In this document: positions 36,797 through 45,444 of the stretch, in pieces
Numbering within the stretch: position 1 is the stretch's first letter
Layout of the letters: each line of letters begins with the position of its first letter
From: an uncultured Bacteroidales bacterium
Lineage (GTDB): Bacteria; Bacteroidota; Bacteroidia; Bacteroidales; Bacteroidaceae
Direction: 5' to 3'
Length of the DNA: 64,000 bases
Assembly (NCBI GenBank): GCA_902787575.1
Contig: CADAGX010000012.1
Location: 1-64,000 of the forward strand
Position numbers and translations under genes: made by a program
The notes under the pieces: generated by a model
Databases searched by the model: none
What the model was told of the DNA's origin: nothing
Seen by the model: only the letters and a program-made list of their open reading frames with translations

Positions 36797-36902
36797 ATGC
36801 CACGTGTCGCAGTGCTTCACGCGACGTGTAGCATTCGTTCACGCGACGTGTAGCATTCGTTCACGCGACGTGTAGATTTTGAAAAACTACGTGTGGCGTG
36901 GA
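36797..36902. repeat. copy 4 of the intergenic family, with a 22-bp triplet tandem repeat
   Basis: CCACGTGTCGCAGTG is followed by three head-to-tail 22-bp units at 36816-36837, 36838-36859 and 36860-36881. Each contains ACGCGACGTGTAG; the third has a changed end. The reversed form CTACGTGTGGCGTGG closes the element. It lies between convergent genes. Confidence 0.75.
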
Positions 36903-36922
36903 AACAACCAAAGGCAAGAAAA

Positions 36923-36952
36923 AGCGGTTAGCAGCAGACGCTGCTAACCGCT
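36923..36952 (+). terminator. terminator between convergent FAS1 and DUF4332 genes
   Basis: A perfect 13-bp stem AGCGGTTAGCAGC/GCTGCTAACCGCT with loop AGAC. A run of A residues precedes it, which becomes a T-tract for the minus-strand gene; on the plus strand the T-tract is 14 bases away. Confidence 0.7.
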
Positions 36953-36971
36953 CGTGATTTAACCGTTTTTC

Positions 36972-37379
36972 TTAGTACGTCATCTTTGGCTCAAGCTCTT
37001 TGGCTTGGTCTATCATTTTCTGCACTTCGCTTACTGCGGGCACGCGGCCGCAGATGTGACGTGCGGCGTTCAGTTCCTCGAGTTTCGGCTGCAGGTTCTC
37101 AGCCACGCGATGGCGGAACTCCTTCACAGTGTCCACTCCGGCAGCCTCGAGCAGCTCGGCGAACTGCGGGCCGACGCCATTGATGCGGAACAGATCGGCA
37201 TGGTTGGCCCAACGCAGAATCAGCTTCTCGCTGATGCCGGTAGCCTCGGCCAGCTCCTTGCGACCCTTCGGGGCAGCACATTTCTCCAGCAGCTCGCTCA
37301 CCTTGTTGATGCCTGCGGCAACAAGTTTCTCGGCGTACACATCGCCTACGCCCTCGATGTCGATAATCTTGTAGTCCAT
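36972..37379 (-). CDS. DUF4332 helix-hairpin-helix protein
   Basis: A 135-residue protein with two helix-hairpin-helix-like units, IDIEGVGDVYAEKLVAAGI (residues 6-24) and FRINGVGPQFAELLEAAGV (about 64-82), each followed by helices. This is the DUF4332 layout, related to the tandem HhH modules of DNA-binding proteins. Its target is unknown. The promoter is at 37426. It is a single-gene unit with a terminator downstream. Confidence 0.85.
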   Translation of the reverse strand: MDYKIIDIEGVGDVYAEKLVAAGINKVSELLEKCAAPKGRKELAEATGISEKLILRWANHADLFRINGVGPQFAELLEAAGVDTVKEFRHRVAENLQPKLEELNAARHICGRVPAVSEVQKMIDQAKELEPKMTY

Positions 37380-37425
37380 GATTTTGTGTTTAGAAAGTTT
37401 GTAAATATGAAAACTATCGCAGTGG

Positions 37426-37433
37426 CAAATTTA
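37426..37433 (-). promoter_or_regulatory. promoter box of the DUF4332 gene
   Basis: TAAATTTG on the minus strand, 47 bases before the ATG. Confidence 0.6.
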
Positions 37434-37496
37434 GTGAAAAGCTGCGAGCGCGGCAACTTTTTGGCCGAAAAAGATGAAATATGAATTTAAAAGTTG

Positions 37497-37504
37497 TATC
37501 TTTG
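37497..37504 (+). promoter_or_regulatory. promoter box of corA
   Basis: TATCTTTG, leaving an unusually long leader of about 155 bases before the corA ATG. Confidence 0.65.
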
Positions 37505-37509
37505 CAGCC

Positions 37510-37664
37510 GAAAACATAACATGTAACAGCCAAAATGGACGACTATCACGCGGAGAAAACAGATTTGTAGGGTCCCTTCTTTACGGAGCATTGCTTGCTG
37601 GCATAGGCTCCCGCAGGACGGGATGCCGAATGAGTACTGACCTTTTATAACGACGAGCAAGACG
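37510..37664 (+). promoter_or_regulatory. corA leader with mutually exclusive hairpins
   Basis: The leader contains a possible 11-codon peptide and two overlapping hairpins. Hairpin A pairs GGAGC (37585-37589) with GCTCC (37607-37611). Hairpin B pairs GGCAT (37600-37604) with ATGCC (37623-37627) and CCCG with CGGG inside. Both use bases 37600-37611, so they exclude each other. No known magnesium riboswitch consensus is recognisable. Confidence 0.4.
37535..37570 (+). CDS. possible 11-residue leader peptide upstream of corA
   Basis: ATG to TAG encoding MDDYHAEKTDL, starting about 25 bases after the predicted transcription start and ending 15 bases before hairpin A. It has no ribosome site, as is normal here. 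It may be chance. A short leader frame that couples translation to corA transcription is known in enterobacteria, which is the only reason to list it. Confidence 0.3.
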   Translation: MDDYHAEKTDL

Positions 37665-38591
37665 ATGCGAACTTTCTGGAACACTACAAATGGTCTGCGC
37701 ACCATAGATTCGTGGGAATCCAACTGCTGGGTTCAGGTGACATGCCCCACCGAAGAAGATACGAACTTCCTGGAAAACGAACTTGGCATTCCTGACTATT
37801 TTTTGGGCGACATTGCCGACCTTGACGAGCGTGCCCGTTACGAATACGACGAGGGCTGGATACTAATCATCCTCCGTATTCCGTATGTGAAGGAAGTGCG
37901 CTCTCGCACGCCATTCACCACAATTCCGTTGGGTATCATCATGAAGAAGGATGTCTGCATTACGGTGTGCAATTTCGAGACGAACATGATGATAGATTTC
38001 GTGTCCTTCCAGCAGAAACGAGGCGTGGGATTCACCGATTCAGTGGATATGGTATTCCGCCTGTTCCTGAGCAGCGCGGTGTGGTACCTGAAACGACTGA
38101 AGCAAATCAACGCCATGATTGAGAAGTCGAAGAAAAACATGGACCACGACATCGATAATGCCGACCTCATCCGCCTCAGCAAGTTGCAAGACAGCCTGAC
38201 TTATTTCATTACGTCCATCCGCGGCAACGAGACGCTGCTATCGAAACTGAAGTTCAAGCTGCCAGTCGATGAACTCGACGCCGACTTGATTGAAGACGTG
38301 AACATCGAAATGAGCCAGGCACGTGAGTCGGCTGGCATCTATACCAATATTTTGGACTCCACGATGGACACCTACGCAAATATCATCAACAACAACATGA
38401 GCGACGTGATGAAAATGCTCACCAGCATCAACATTATCCTCATGTTCCCCACGCTTATTGCCAGTTTGTTCGGCATGAACCTGATAAACGGCATGGAGAA
38501 TGTGTGGTGGGGCTTCCCCATAGCATTGCTCCTCTCGGTTGTTGTGACGGTGCTATTCCTGTGGTACTTCAAGCGTAAAACGTGGATTTAG
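37665..38591 (+). CDS. corA: CorA-family magnesium/divalent-cation channel
   Basis: A 308-residue protein with a long soluble N-terminal funnel (to about residue 245) rich in helices and two C-terminal membrane helices. The first (ILMFPTLIASLFGMNLING) ends in the GMN signature (270-272), and the second is FPIALLLSVVVTVLFLWYF. The periplasmic loop is short and acidic (NGMENVWW) and a basic KRK tail follows. This is the standard CorA layout for Mg2+ uptake. The start at 37665 fits the family. The leader upstream may be regulatory. Confidence 0.93.
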   Translation: MRTFWNTTNGLRTIDSWESNCWVQVTCPTEEDTNFLENELGIPDYFLGDIADLDERARYEYDEGWILIILRIPYVKEVRSRTPFTTIPLGIIMKKDVCITVCNFETNMMIDFVSFQQKRGVGFTDSVDMVFRLFLSSAVWYLKRLKQINAMIEKSKKNMDHDIDNADLIRLSKLQDSLTYFITSIRGNETLLSKLKFKLPVDELDADLIEDVNIEMSQARESAGIYTNILDSTMDTYANIINNNMSDVMKMLTSINIILMFPTLIASLFGMNLINGMENVWWGFPIALLLSVVVTVLFLWYFKRKTWI

Positions 38592-38685
38592 TCTGTTTTC
38601 TGTAAAAAAAATCAGTTTTCATTAGGAGGGAAACAGATTTTTCCCTTAATTTGTACCTTAAAAGACATCAAAAGAGAGAAAAAAT

Positions 38686-38728
38686 GGGAGTCCAAAGCAG
38701 GAAATCTTGCTTTCGTCTATCCCTTTTT
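38686..38728 (+). terminator. terminator-like hairpin between corA and the DUF349 gene
   Basis: GGGA...AAAGCA pairs with TGCTTT...TCCC (38686-38723) with internal mismatches, then TTTTT. It lies 95 bases after corA and 51 before the next start, so it is either the corA terminator or an attenuator of the DUF349 gene. Confidence 0.5.
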
Positions 38729-38778
38729 CCCCTGAGATGAGGAAAAGTATAAACACTAAAGCCTAAAAGGTAAACGAC

Positions 38779-40680
38779 ATGATGGACTCTTTAGAGACGA
38801 CCGAGACCACTGCCCCTGTGCAGTCTTCTGAACCCGTAATTGAGAAAACGAACGAAGCCCCCGAAGCTCCAGTAGAAGAAAACGTAGAGTGTGCTCCGAT
38901 CACGGAGGACGCTGCACCCGCAGAGGAAACCACCGAGCCGCAGCCTGCGACAGAGGAAACAGCCGAGCAGGTGCCCGCCACAAAAGAAGAGGTGGTGGCC
39001 CGCATGAAGGAACTTGCATCGGGCGAAGAGTTGGGCGAGAAAACAGAACTCGACCAGCTGAAAGTTTTGTTCTACAAGTATCATAATGCAGAAATCCAAG
39101 CTGCACATCGCGCTTTCATCGAGGCCGGTGGCGAGGCTGAGAAGTTCGTTCCGCAGATAGATCCGCTCGAGCCCGAGTTCCGAGCTGCCATGCAAATCGT
39201 CCGTGAGCGCCGTGCTGCAGCTCAGGAGGCGCTGGAGAAGCAGAAGCAGGAGAACCTGCAGCGCAAACTGTCCATTCTGGAGCGTCTGCAGCAGTTGGCA
39301 GAGACGCCCGAAGAGGCGAACAAGGCGTTCGATGAGTTCAAGGCACTCCAAACGGAGTGGAAGGAAATAAAGGCTGTGCCCGCCGAGCGTGCCACAGAAC
39401 TTTGGAAGACCTATCAGTTGCGCGTAGAGAACTTCTATGATTTGTTGAAACTTGGTCACGAGTTGCGCGACTACGACTTCCGCAAGAATCTGGAGGTGAA
39501 GACACGCCTGTGCGAGCAGGCCGAGGCATTGGCCAAGGTGGAAGATGTCATTCAGGCTTTCAATCAACTGCAGGGACTTCATCAGGAGTGGAAGGAGACC
39601 GGACCAGTGGCTAAGGAACTCCGCGACGAGATATGGAATCGTTTCAAGGCCGCTTCGTCTGTCATAAACAAGCGCCACCAAGCTCATTTCGAGGAACTCA
39701 AGGCCCAGGAGGAGCAGAACCTCGCAGAAAAGACAGCGCTGTGCGAAGAACTCGAGGGCTTCGAGACGGAAGGACTGAAAACCTTTGCCGACTGGGATGC
39801 CATCACACAGAAAATCATCGATCTGCAAGCACGTTGGAAGACCATAGGCTACGCGCCGCAGAAGATGAATAACCAGATTTTCGAGCGTTTCCGCCAAGGT
39901 TGCGATGCTTTCTTCGAGAAGAAGTCTCAATTCTTCCAGAACCTGAAGGACGAACTTAGTGCCAATCTGGCCAAGAAGAAGGAACTGATGGAGAAGGCAG
40001 AGGCACTGATGGACAGCACCGAGTGGCGGGCCACGGGCGACACCCTGATACAGTTGCAAAAGCAGTGGAAGGAAATCGGTTCCGTGCCTCGCAAGTATTC
40101 CGAAGCATTGTGGAAGCGCTTCGTTGGCGCCTGCGACCATTTCTTCGAGGCAAAGCAACAGGCCACGGCTGGGCAGCGCGAGGAGGAAAATGCCAACTTA
40201 GAGCAGAAACGCAGCCTTATCGACCAGTTGAAAGGACTCGCCGCTGAAGGCGCAGAATACACCATTCAGCAGGTGAAGGAACTACAGCAGAAGTGGAACG
40301 ATGTAGGCCACGTGCCTTTCCGCGACAAAGACAAACTCTACAAGGAGTACCGCGAGATTTGCGACAAACTCTACGACGCGCTCAACGCTACACAGGCACA
40401 GCGCCGGCTGAATAACTTCCGCAACAATCTGGCACAGAAGATTGAAAAGGAAGGCGCGAACCTCGAGAGCGAACGCAACCGCATGATGCGTGCCTACGAA
40501 AGAATGCGCGACGAACTTAAGACCTACGAGAACAACCTTGGTTTCCTGAATGCCGGAAGCAAGAAAGGCAACAGCCTTGTGGACGCCATGAAGAAGAAGG
40601 TCGAGAAACTGCGCGACGAACTGAATCTACTGGCTCAGAAGATTAAGACTGTGGACGAACAGCTGCGGAACGGCGAGTAA
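38779..40680 (+). CDS. DUF349 repeat protein
   Basis: A 633-residue, highly charged helical protein. An acidic, proline- and alanine-rich N-terminus of about 90 residues is followed by five DUF349 units, each centred on a tryptophan: WKEIKAVPAERATELWKTY, WKETGPVAKELRDEIWNRF, WKTIGYAPQKMNNQIFERF, WKEIGSVPRKYSEALWKRF and WNDVGHVPFRDKDKLYKEY. A C-terminal coiled coil follows. The family's function is unknown. There is no signal or membrane segment. The start may equally be the second ATG at 38782. A bidirectional hairpin follows at 40716. Confidence 0.87.
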   Translation: MMDSLETTETTAPVQSSEPVIEKTNEAPEAPVEENVECAPITEDAAPAEETTEPQPATEETAEQVPATKEEVVARMKELASGEELGEKTELDQLKVLFYKYHNAEIQAAHRAFIEAGGEAEKFVPQIDPLEPEFRAAMQIVRERRAAAQEALEKQKQENLQRKLSILERLQQLAETPEEANKAFDEFKALQTEWKEIKAVPAERATELWKTYQLRVENFYDLLKLGHELRDYDFRKNLEVKTRLCEQAEALAKVEDVIQAFNQLQGLHQEWKETGPVAKELRDEIWNRFKAASSVINKRHQAHFEELKAQEEQNLAEKTALCEELEGFETEGLKTFADWDAITQKIIDLQARWKTIGYAPQKMNNQIFERFRQGCDAFFEKKSQFFQNLKDELSANLAKKKELMEKAEALMDSTEWRATGDTLIQLQKQWKEIGSVPRKYSEALWKRFVGACDHFFEAKQQATAGQREEENANLEQKRSLIDQLKGLAAEGAEYTIQQVKELQQKWNDVGHVPFRDKDKLYKEYREICDKLYDALNATQAQRRLNNFRNNLAQKIEKEGANLESERNRMMRAYERMRDELKTYENNLGFLNAGSKKGNSLVDAMKKKVEKLRDELNLLAQKIKTVDEQLRNGE

Positions 40681-40715
40681 AGGCCGCACTTCGCAGACTT
40701 AAGGCATATGACAGT

Positions 40716-40753
40716 CTGAGCCCCGAAAGCAATTTCATACTTTCGGGGCTCAG
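40716..40753. terminator. bidirectional terminator-like hairpin
   Basis: A perfect 14-bp stem CTGAGCCCCGAAAG/CTTTCGGGGCTCAG with a ten-base loop, between the convergent DUF349 and dnaE-trxA operons. T-tracts are short on both sides. Confidence 0.7.
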
Positions 40754-40795
40754 ATAGTTTCTGGCTTCCTATTATATATAAGGAAAGGACGTGCT

Positions 40796-41134
40796 TTACT
40801 CTTCGTCTTCCAGGCTTTCGGCGTATTCCATCTCGCCTTCCACAATCCAACGCAGCTCATCGGGCTCGAAGGTTCCCATCTTGTCCTTCTTCGCTTGCGC
40901 GGCCAAGTGTTCCGACACGGCTTCAATGTCGATGTCAATGAAGCCTTCGCTGTCGGGCTTCGCGTCGAGAACTCCGCTGTTGGTGTAGTAATCCACCAGT
41001 ACGTCGAGGAAATAGTAGAGTTCCTCCTCCGAGAAACGTTCTTTCAACTCCTGCGGCAGGTAGTTCTGAATGTATTCTACCGTCTTGCGGTCGTCTTCTG
41101 CTTCTTGCAGCAGTTCTTCGTCGAGTGTTGCCAT
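40796..41134 (-). CDS. conserved acidic hypothetical protein downstream of trxA
   Basis: A 112-residue, strongly acidic protein (many D/E, few basic residues) with predicted helices throughout (EEELYYFLDVLVDYYTNSGVL, AVSEHLAAQAKKD). It has no signal peptide and no recognised domain. It starts five bases after trxA and is the last gene of the dnaE-trxA operon. I recall this small protein as a common neighbour of trxA in Bacteroidales; its function is unknown. Confidence 0.75.
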   Translation of the reverse strand: MATLDEELLQEAEDDRKTVEYIQNYLPQELKERFSEEELYYFLDVLVDYYTNSGVLDAKPDSEGFIDIDIEAVSEHLAAQAKKDKMGTFEPDELRWIVEGEMEYAESLEDEE

Positions 41135-41139
41135 AGGTC

Positions 41140-41454
41140 TTAAAGAATTGCTTTCAGTTTATCTTCGAAGACAGCACGTCCGGCAGCGCCCACCTGTTTG
41201 TCCACAACTTCTCCGTTCTTGATGAAGAGGATGGTGGGGATGTTACGGATTCCGAAGCGCTGCGGCAGTTCTTCGTCCTCCTCGATGTCGCATTTGCCAA
41301 TGATGGCTTTCCCTTCGTATTCCTTAGCCAGTTCTTCAATAACAGGGCCTACCATACGGCAGGGTCCGCACCAAGTTGCCCAAAAGTCAAGCATGATAGG
41401 CTTGCCTGTGTTTACCAATGCCTGAAAGTTCTCGCTTGTGATTTTCTGTGCCAT
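41140..41454 (-). CDS. trxA: thioredoxin
   Basis: A 104-residue thioredoxin with the redox site ATWCGPCRM (WCGPC at 28-32), cis-proline in RNIPTILF and the usual C-terminal helix. It lacks a signal peptide, so it reduces cytoplasmic disulfides, for example in ribonucleotide reductase. It lies 53 bases after dnaE on the same strand; no box was seen in the gap, so it is probably co-transcribed with dnaE. Confidence 0.96.
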   Translation of the reverse strand: MAQKITSENFQALVNTGKPIMLDFWATWCGPCRMVGPVIEELAKEYEGKAIIGKCDIEEDEELPQRFGIRNIPTILFIKNGEVVDKQVGAAGRAVFEDKLKAIL

Positions 41455-41507
41455 AGCTTTAAATTTTATGAATTACCGTTTAACAATTATCGTGTCTCTT
41501 GTCTCTT

Positions 41508-44500
41508 TTAGTTTACCTTGTACGACAGCGCCGGCGAGTCCTCGATGTATGAGAGCAGGTTGCGGTTCACCGTCACCTTGCGCGACTTGGATGTGAGCGT
41601 CAGCATCTCGCCGTCTGTGTCAATCAGTTGGATGATAATCGGTGTCTTGCCTGGCGTTTCAGCAGTCAGCTCGTCCAGCGATGCAATCGTGTCGGCCGTG
41701 ACCAATCCGCACTGCACGGAGATGGTGAGTTTCTGTATGATGTTTTCCTTTAAGTCGCCCAAGAACTGAATTTTTCCCACGCGCAATTCCATGCGGCTCG
41801 GGTCGTGTTGGCGCGGCTGAATGCGTGCATCCACCAGGATGGAGTTGCCCACAATGGCGTAGCCCTGCCATCGAGTCCAGTCTTGCCCGAAAAGTGGCAA
41901 TTCGCCTGCGCCGCTGTAATCCTCAATCGTGATAATGCCAAACGCCGAGCCCCTCTTGCTGATTCCTGTGCGAACGGCTGTAATAATCCCTCCGAACACC
42001 ACATCCTGTTCCTTCAAGTCGTCGAGTTGCGACAGGTCAGCCATGTGCCGATTGCAGATGTCCTGCATGATAACATAGTACTCGTCCAGCGGATGTGCGC
42101 TCAGGTAGATGCCAATGAGGTCGCGTTCGTAGTTAAGTCGCTGCAGCGGCGTCCATGCGGGCGCTTCCGGAATGGGCGGCGTCGTCACTTCTATCATGTC
42201 GAAGTCGTTGAACAGGCTGTTCTGTGCTTCCTGCTGCGCCACCTGATAGTTCGTGCCGTAGCGGATGAGCGTGTCCAGAAAAGCTTCGCCACGTTCATTT
42301 TTGTATGCCAACTGCTCGCGAGTTACGTCGGGCGCAAACGTGTCAAATGCGCCACTCAGTGCTAAACTTTCCAAGCCGCTTCGCTTGACAGTATTGATGG
42401 AGATTCGCTGAACGAAGTCGAAGATATCTTTGTACGGGCCGCGTTCGTCGCGTTCCTTCACGATGGCTTCCACGGCGCTGTCGCCCAGTCCTTTTATGGC
42501 TCCCAGCCCGAATCGCACATTTCCGTGTGTGTCCACACTGAACTTCTGGCGGCTTTGGTTGATGTCTGGGCCGAGGCATTTAATTCCCATCGCCTTGCAC
42601 TCGCTCATCAGCTTGGTGATTTCCTTGATGTCGGACAGGTTGCGGCTCATACTGGCTGCCATGTACTCCGATGGGTAGTTTGCTTTTAGGTAAGCTGTTT
42701 GGTAGGCAACCCACGAATAACAGGTGGCGTGGCTCTTGTTGAAGGCATAGGAAGCAAATTTCTCCCAGTCGGCCCATATTTTCTCCAGCGTGGCAGCGTC
42801 GTGCCCGTTCTCCTGTCCCTGTTTGATGAACTTCGGTTTCAGGTGATCCAGCTTGTCGCGCTGTTTCTTTCCCATGGCCTTTCGCAGCGTGTCGCTTTCG
42901 CCGCGCGTAAAGTTGGCCAGCTGTCGGCTCAGGAGCATCACCTGCTCTTGGTAGACCGTGATGCCGTACGTGTCCTTCAGGTACTTCTCCATGCACGGAA
43001 TGTCGTACTCCACAGGTTTGCGTCCCTGCTTGCGGTCGATGAAGTCGGGTATGTAATCCATCGGCCCTGGGCGATAGAGCGCATTCATGGCAATGAGGTC
43101 TTCGAATGTGTTGGGCTGCAACTCGCGCAGGTACTTTTGCATTCCGGCCGACTCGAACTGGAAGGTTCCCACGGTTCGTCCGTCGCAGTAGAGGTTGTAC
43201 GTGGCGTCGTCTTCGATGCTGATTTTGTCTATATCTACTTCCACGCCCAGGTGGTCGCGAATGTTAGAGACGCATTCCTTGATGATAGAAAGGTTTTTCA
43301 GCCCGAGGAAGTCCATTTTTATGAGTCCCGTCTCCTCTATGACAGAACCTTCGTACTGTGTGCAACGTATCCGCTCGCCCGTTTCCTTATCTTCTGCCGT
43401 GCTGATGGGCACCCAGTCGGAAACGTCGTCGCGACAGATGATGGTGCCGCAGGCGTGGACACCAGTGTTACGCACGGTTCCCTCAAGCATCTTTGCAAAC
43501 TCTATGGTGTCGTGGTAGAGCGGAATGGGCGATGCCTCAGCCTCAGCCAGTTGTGGCACGTTGGCAATGACATTCTTCAGATTCATTTTCAACTGGTCGC
43601 CGTTCTTGTCCGTCAAACGGTCTGGAATAGCTTTGCACCAGGCGTTCACCACGTCGAGCGGCACCTTCTGCACGCGTGCCACGTCCTTGATGGCCAGTTT
43701 CGTTGCCATTGTGCCGTAGGTGATGATGTGCGTCACTTTTTCCTCGCCGTACTTCTGCGTCACCCAAGAGAGCACCTTTCCGCGTCCGTCGTCGTCAAAG
43801 TCTACGTCGATATCAGGCAGCGAGATGCGGTCGGGGTTGAGGAAACGCTCGAACAGCAGGTCGTACTTGATGGGGTCCACCTTGGTAATTCCCAGACAGT
43901 AGGCCACTTCGCTGCCGGCAGCGCTGCCACGCCCGGGGCCTACGGCCACATCGAGTTCCTTTCGGGCGGCGTTGATGTAGTCTTGCACGATGAGGAAGTA
44001 GCCGGGGAAGCCCATCGTCTTCATCACGTGCAGCTCAAACTTTATTCTTTCCACCACTTCGTCCGACAACTGCTCGCCGTAGATTCGCTTGGCGCCCTGC
44101 TCCGTCAGGTAACCCAGGTAGTCAGCCTCCAGTTTCAGGCGGTAGAGTTTCTCCACGCCGCCCAGCGATTTCACTTTCTTCTGTGCCTCCTCTGGTGTGA
44201 GGACGACGTTGCCGTTCTCGTCGCGTGTGAATTCGTCAAAGAGCTGCTGGTCGGTGAACTTCTGGTGGTATGTCTGCTCGGTTCCGAACCATTCGGGTAT
44301 GTCGAAGTTGGGCATAATCGGTCCGTGGTCGATGCTGTAAGTCTCCACCTTATCGCAGATATCGCACGTGGTGCTCAGCGCTTCGGGACAGTCGGCAAAG
44401 ATTTCGTTCATCTCTGCGCGTGTCTTGAACCATTCCTGCTTGGTGTAGAGCAGACGCTTCGGGTCGTCGAGGTCGCGGTTTGTGCCCAGACAGAGCAGTC

Positions 44501-45317
44501 GGTCGTGTGCCTCGGCGTTTTCCTCGTCCACAAAATGCACGTCGTTCGAGCAGATTAGTTTCACGTCATACTTCTTGGCCAGCCGCATCAGCTCCACATT
44601 GGCCTGTTGCTGCCCGACGAATGTCTCACGGTTGGCGCGCTGGTTGGGATTCTTCACTTCGTGGCGTTGCATCTCGAGGTAATAATCCTCGCCAAAGATG
44701 CTTTTGTACCAGCGGATTGTCTCTTCGGCGCCTGCGATGTCGCCAGCCAGAATCTTGCGTGGCACCTCGCCGGCCAGACAGGCCGAGCAGACGATAAGTC
44801 CCTCGTGATACTTCTCCAGCTCGCTGTGGTCGGTGCGCGGCTTATTGTAAAAGCCGTCCGTCCACGCGTGCGACACGATTTTTACAAGGTTGTGATATCC
44901 CGTTTCGTTTTTGGCCAGCAGTATAAGGTGGTAGCGGCGGCTGTCCAGTTCTTTCGTCTTGTCGTACATCGTCCGCGCCGCTACGTAAACCTCGCAACCG
45001 AAGATGGGCTTAAAGATTCGTTTCTCTGTTTCGCGCAGCAGTGCCTCCGTTTCCTCCACGGCCTGCGTGTCGGCCGGATTTTCCTTCTGCAGCGTGGCTA
45101 ATTTTTCTTTCAGCTTCTTTATTTCGTCCTTCACGCCGGCGTTCTTCTTCTTTGTGTAATTGAAGAATTCCTTCACGCCCATCATGTTGCCGTGGTCCGT
45201 GATGGCCATTCCGCGCATCCCGTCCTTTATGGCTTTGTCCACGAGGTTTGGGATGCTGGCTTGCCCGTCCAGCAACGAATATTGCGTGTGTACATGAAGG
45301 TGTACAAAGTCTTCCAT
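41508..45317 (-). CDS. dnaE: DNA polymerase III alpha subunit
   Basis: A 1269-residue replicative polymerase. The PHP domain opens with VHLHVHTQYSLLDG at residue 5. The catalytic palm contains GPGRGSAAGS and PDIDVDFDDDG near residue 500, with further polymerase motifs RPGPMDYIPDF and YQEQVM. Helix-hairpin-helix and OB-fold regions follow (GLGAIKGLGDSA, QDVVFGGIITAVRTG). I chose the ATG at 45317 because GAGAGGAAAT lies just upstream and the PHP domain then starts in the normal place; longer in-frame starts run into the promoter region of psd. It heads the operon with trxA. Confidence 0.96.
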   Translation of the reverse strand: MEDFVHLHVHTQYSLLDGQASIPNLVDKAIKDGMRGMAITDHGNMMGVKEFFNYTKKKNAGVKDEIKKLKEKLATLQKENPADTQAVEETEALLRETEKRIFKPIFGCEVYVAARTMYDKTKELDSRRYHLILLAKNETGYHNLVKIVSHAWTDGFYNKPRTDHSELEKYHEGLIVCSACLAGEVPRKILAGDIAGAEETIRWYKSIFGEDYYLEMQRHEVKNPNQRANRETFVGQQQANVELMRLAKKYDVKLICSNDVHFVDEENAEAHDRLLCLGTNRDLDDPKRLLYTKQEWFKTRAEMNEIFADCPEALSTTCDICDKVETYSIDHGPIMPNFDIPEWFGTEQTYHQKFTDQQLFDEFTRDENGNVVLTPEEAQKKVKSLGGVEKLYRLKLEADYLGYLTEQGAKRIYGEQLSDEVVERIKFELHVMKTMGFPGYFLIVQDYINAARKELDVAVGPGRGSAAGSEVAYCLGITKVDPIKYDLLFERFLNPDRISLPDIDVDFDDDGRGKVLSWVTQKYGEEKVTHIITYGTMATKLAIKDVARVQKVPLDVVNAWCKAIPDRLTDKNGDQLKMNLKNVIANVPQLAEAEASPIPLYHDTIEFAKMLEGTVRNTGVHACGTIICRDDVSDWVPISTAEDKETGERIRCTQYEGSVIEETGLIKMDFLGLKNLSIIKECVSNIRDHLGVEVDIDKISIEDDATYNLYCDGRTVGTFQFESAGMQKYLRELQPNTFEDLIAMNALYRPGPMDYIPDFIDRKQGRKPVEYDIPCMEKYLKDTYGITVYQEQVMLLSRQLANFTRGESDTLRKAMGKKQRDKLDHLKPKFIKQGQENGHDAATLEKIWADWEKFASYAFNKSHATCYSWVAYQTAYLKANYPSEYMAASMSRNLSDIKEITKLMSECKAMGIKCLGPDINQSRQKFSVDTHGNVRFGLGAIKGLGDSAVEAIVKERDERGPYKDIFDFVQRISINTVKRSGLESLALSGAFDTFAPDVTREQLAYKNERGEAFLDTLIRYGTNYQVAQQEAQNSLFNDFDMIEVTTPPIPEAPAWTPLQRLNYERDLIGIYLSAHPLDEYYVIMQDICNRHMADLSQLDDLKEQDVVFGGIITAVRTGISKRGSAFGIITIEDYSGAGELPLFGQDWTRWQGYAIVGNSILVDARIQPRQHDPSRMELRVGKIQFLGDLKENIIQKLTISVQCGLVTADTIASLDELTAETPGKTPIIIQLIDTDGEMLTLTSKSRKVTVNRNLLSYIEDSPALSYKVN

Positions 45318-45393
45318 ACGATTTCCTCTCATCTTTTTGCCGGTATAAAGGTACGCTAAAAATGGCAGACAGGCAATATTGTTCGTCCTTTTT

Positions 45394-45424
45394 TTTGCCC
45401 TTTGACAAAAAAAGCCTAACTTTG
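45394..45424 (+). promoter_or_regulatory. promoter of psd
   Basis: TTTG (45394-45397), 19 bases, TAACTTTG (45417-45424), 20 bases before the psd ATG. A weaker TACCTTTA facing the other way near 45346-45353 may serve dnaE. Confidence 0.7.
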
Positions 45425-45444
45425 CACAGAAGTACCAATCATAT

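Noticed and set aside
36816..36881. CRISPR array
   Set aside because: The 22-bp units are head-to-tail without spacers, and no cas gene is present.
37510..37664. M-box or ykoK-type magnesium riboswitch before corA
   Set aside because: The conserved core sequences of those riboswitches are not present; only generic alternative hairpins are.
42699..44558. 619-codon open frame on the plus strand opposite dnaE
   Set aside because: dnaE motifs are complete on the other strand; this frame is a codon-bias shadow.
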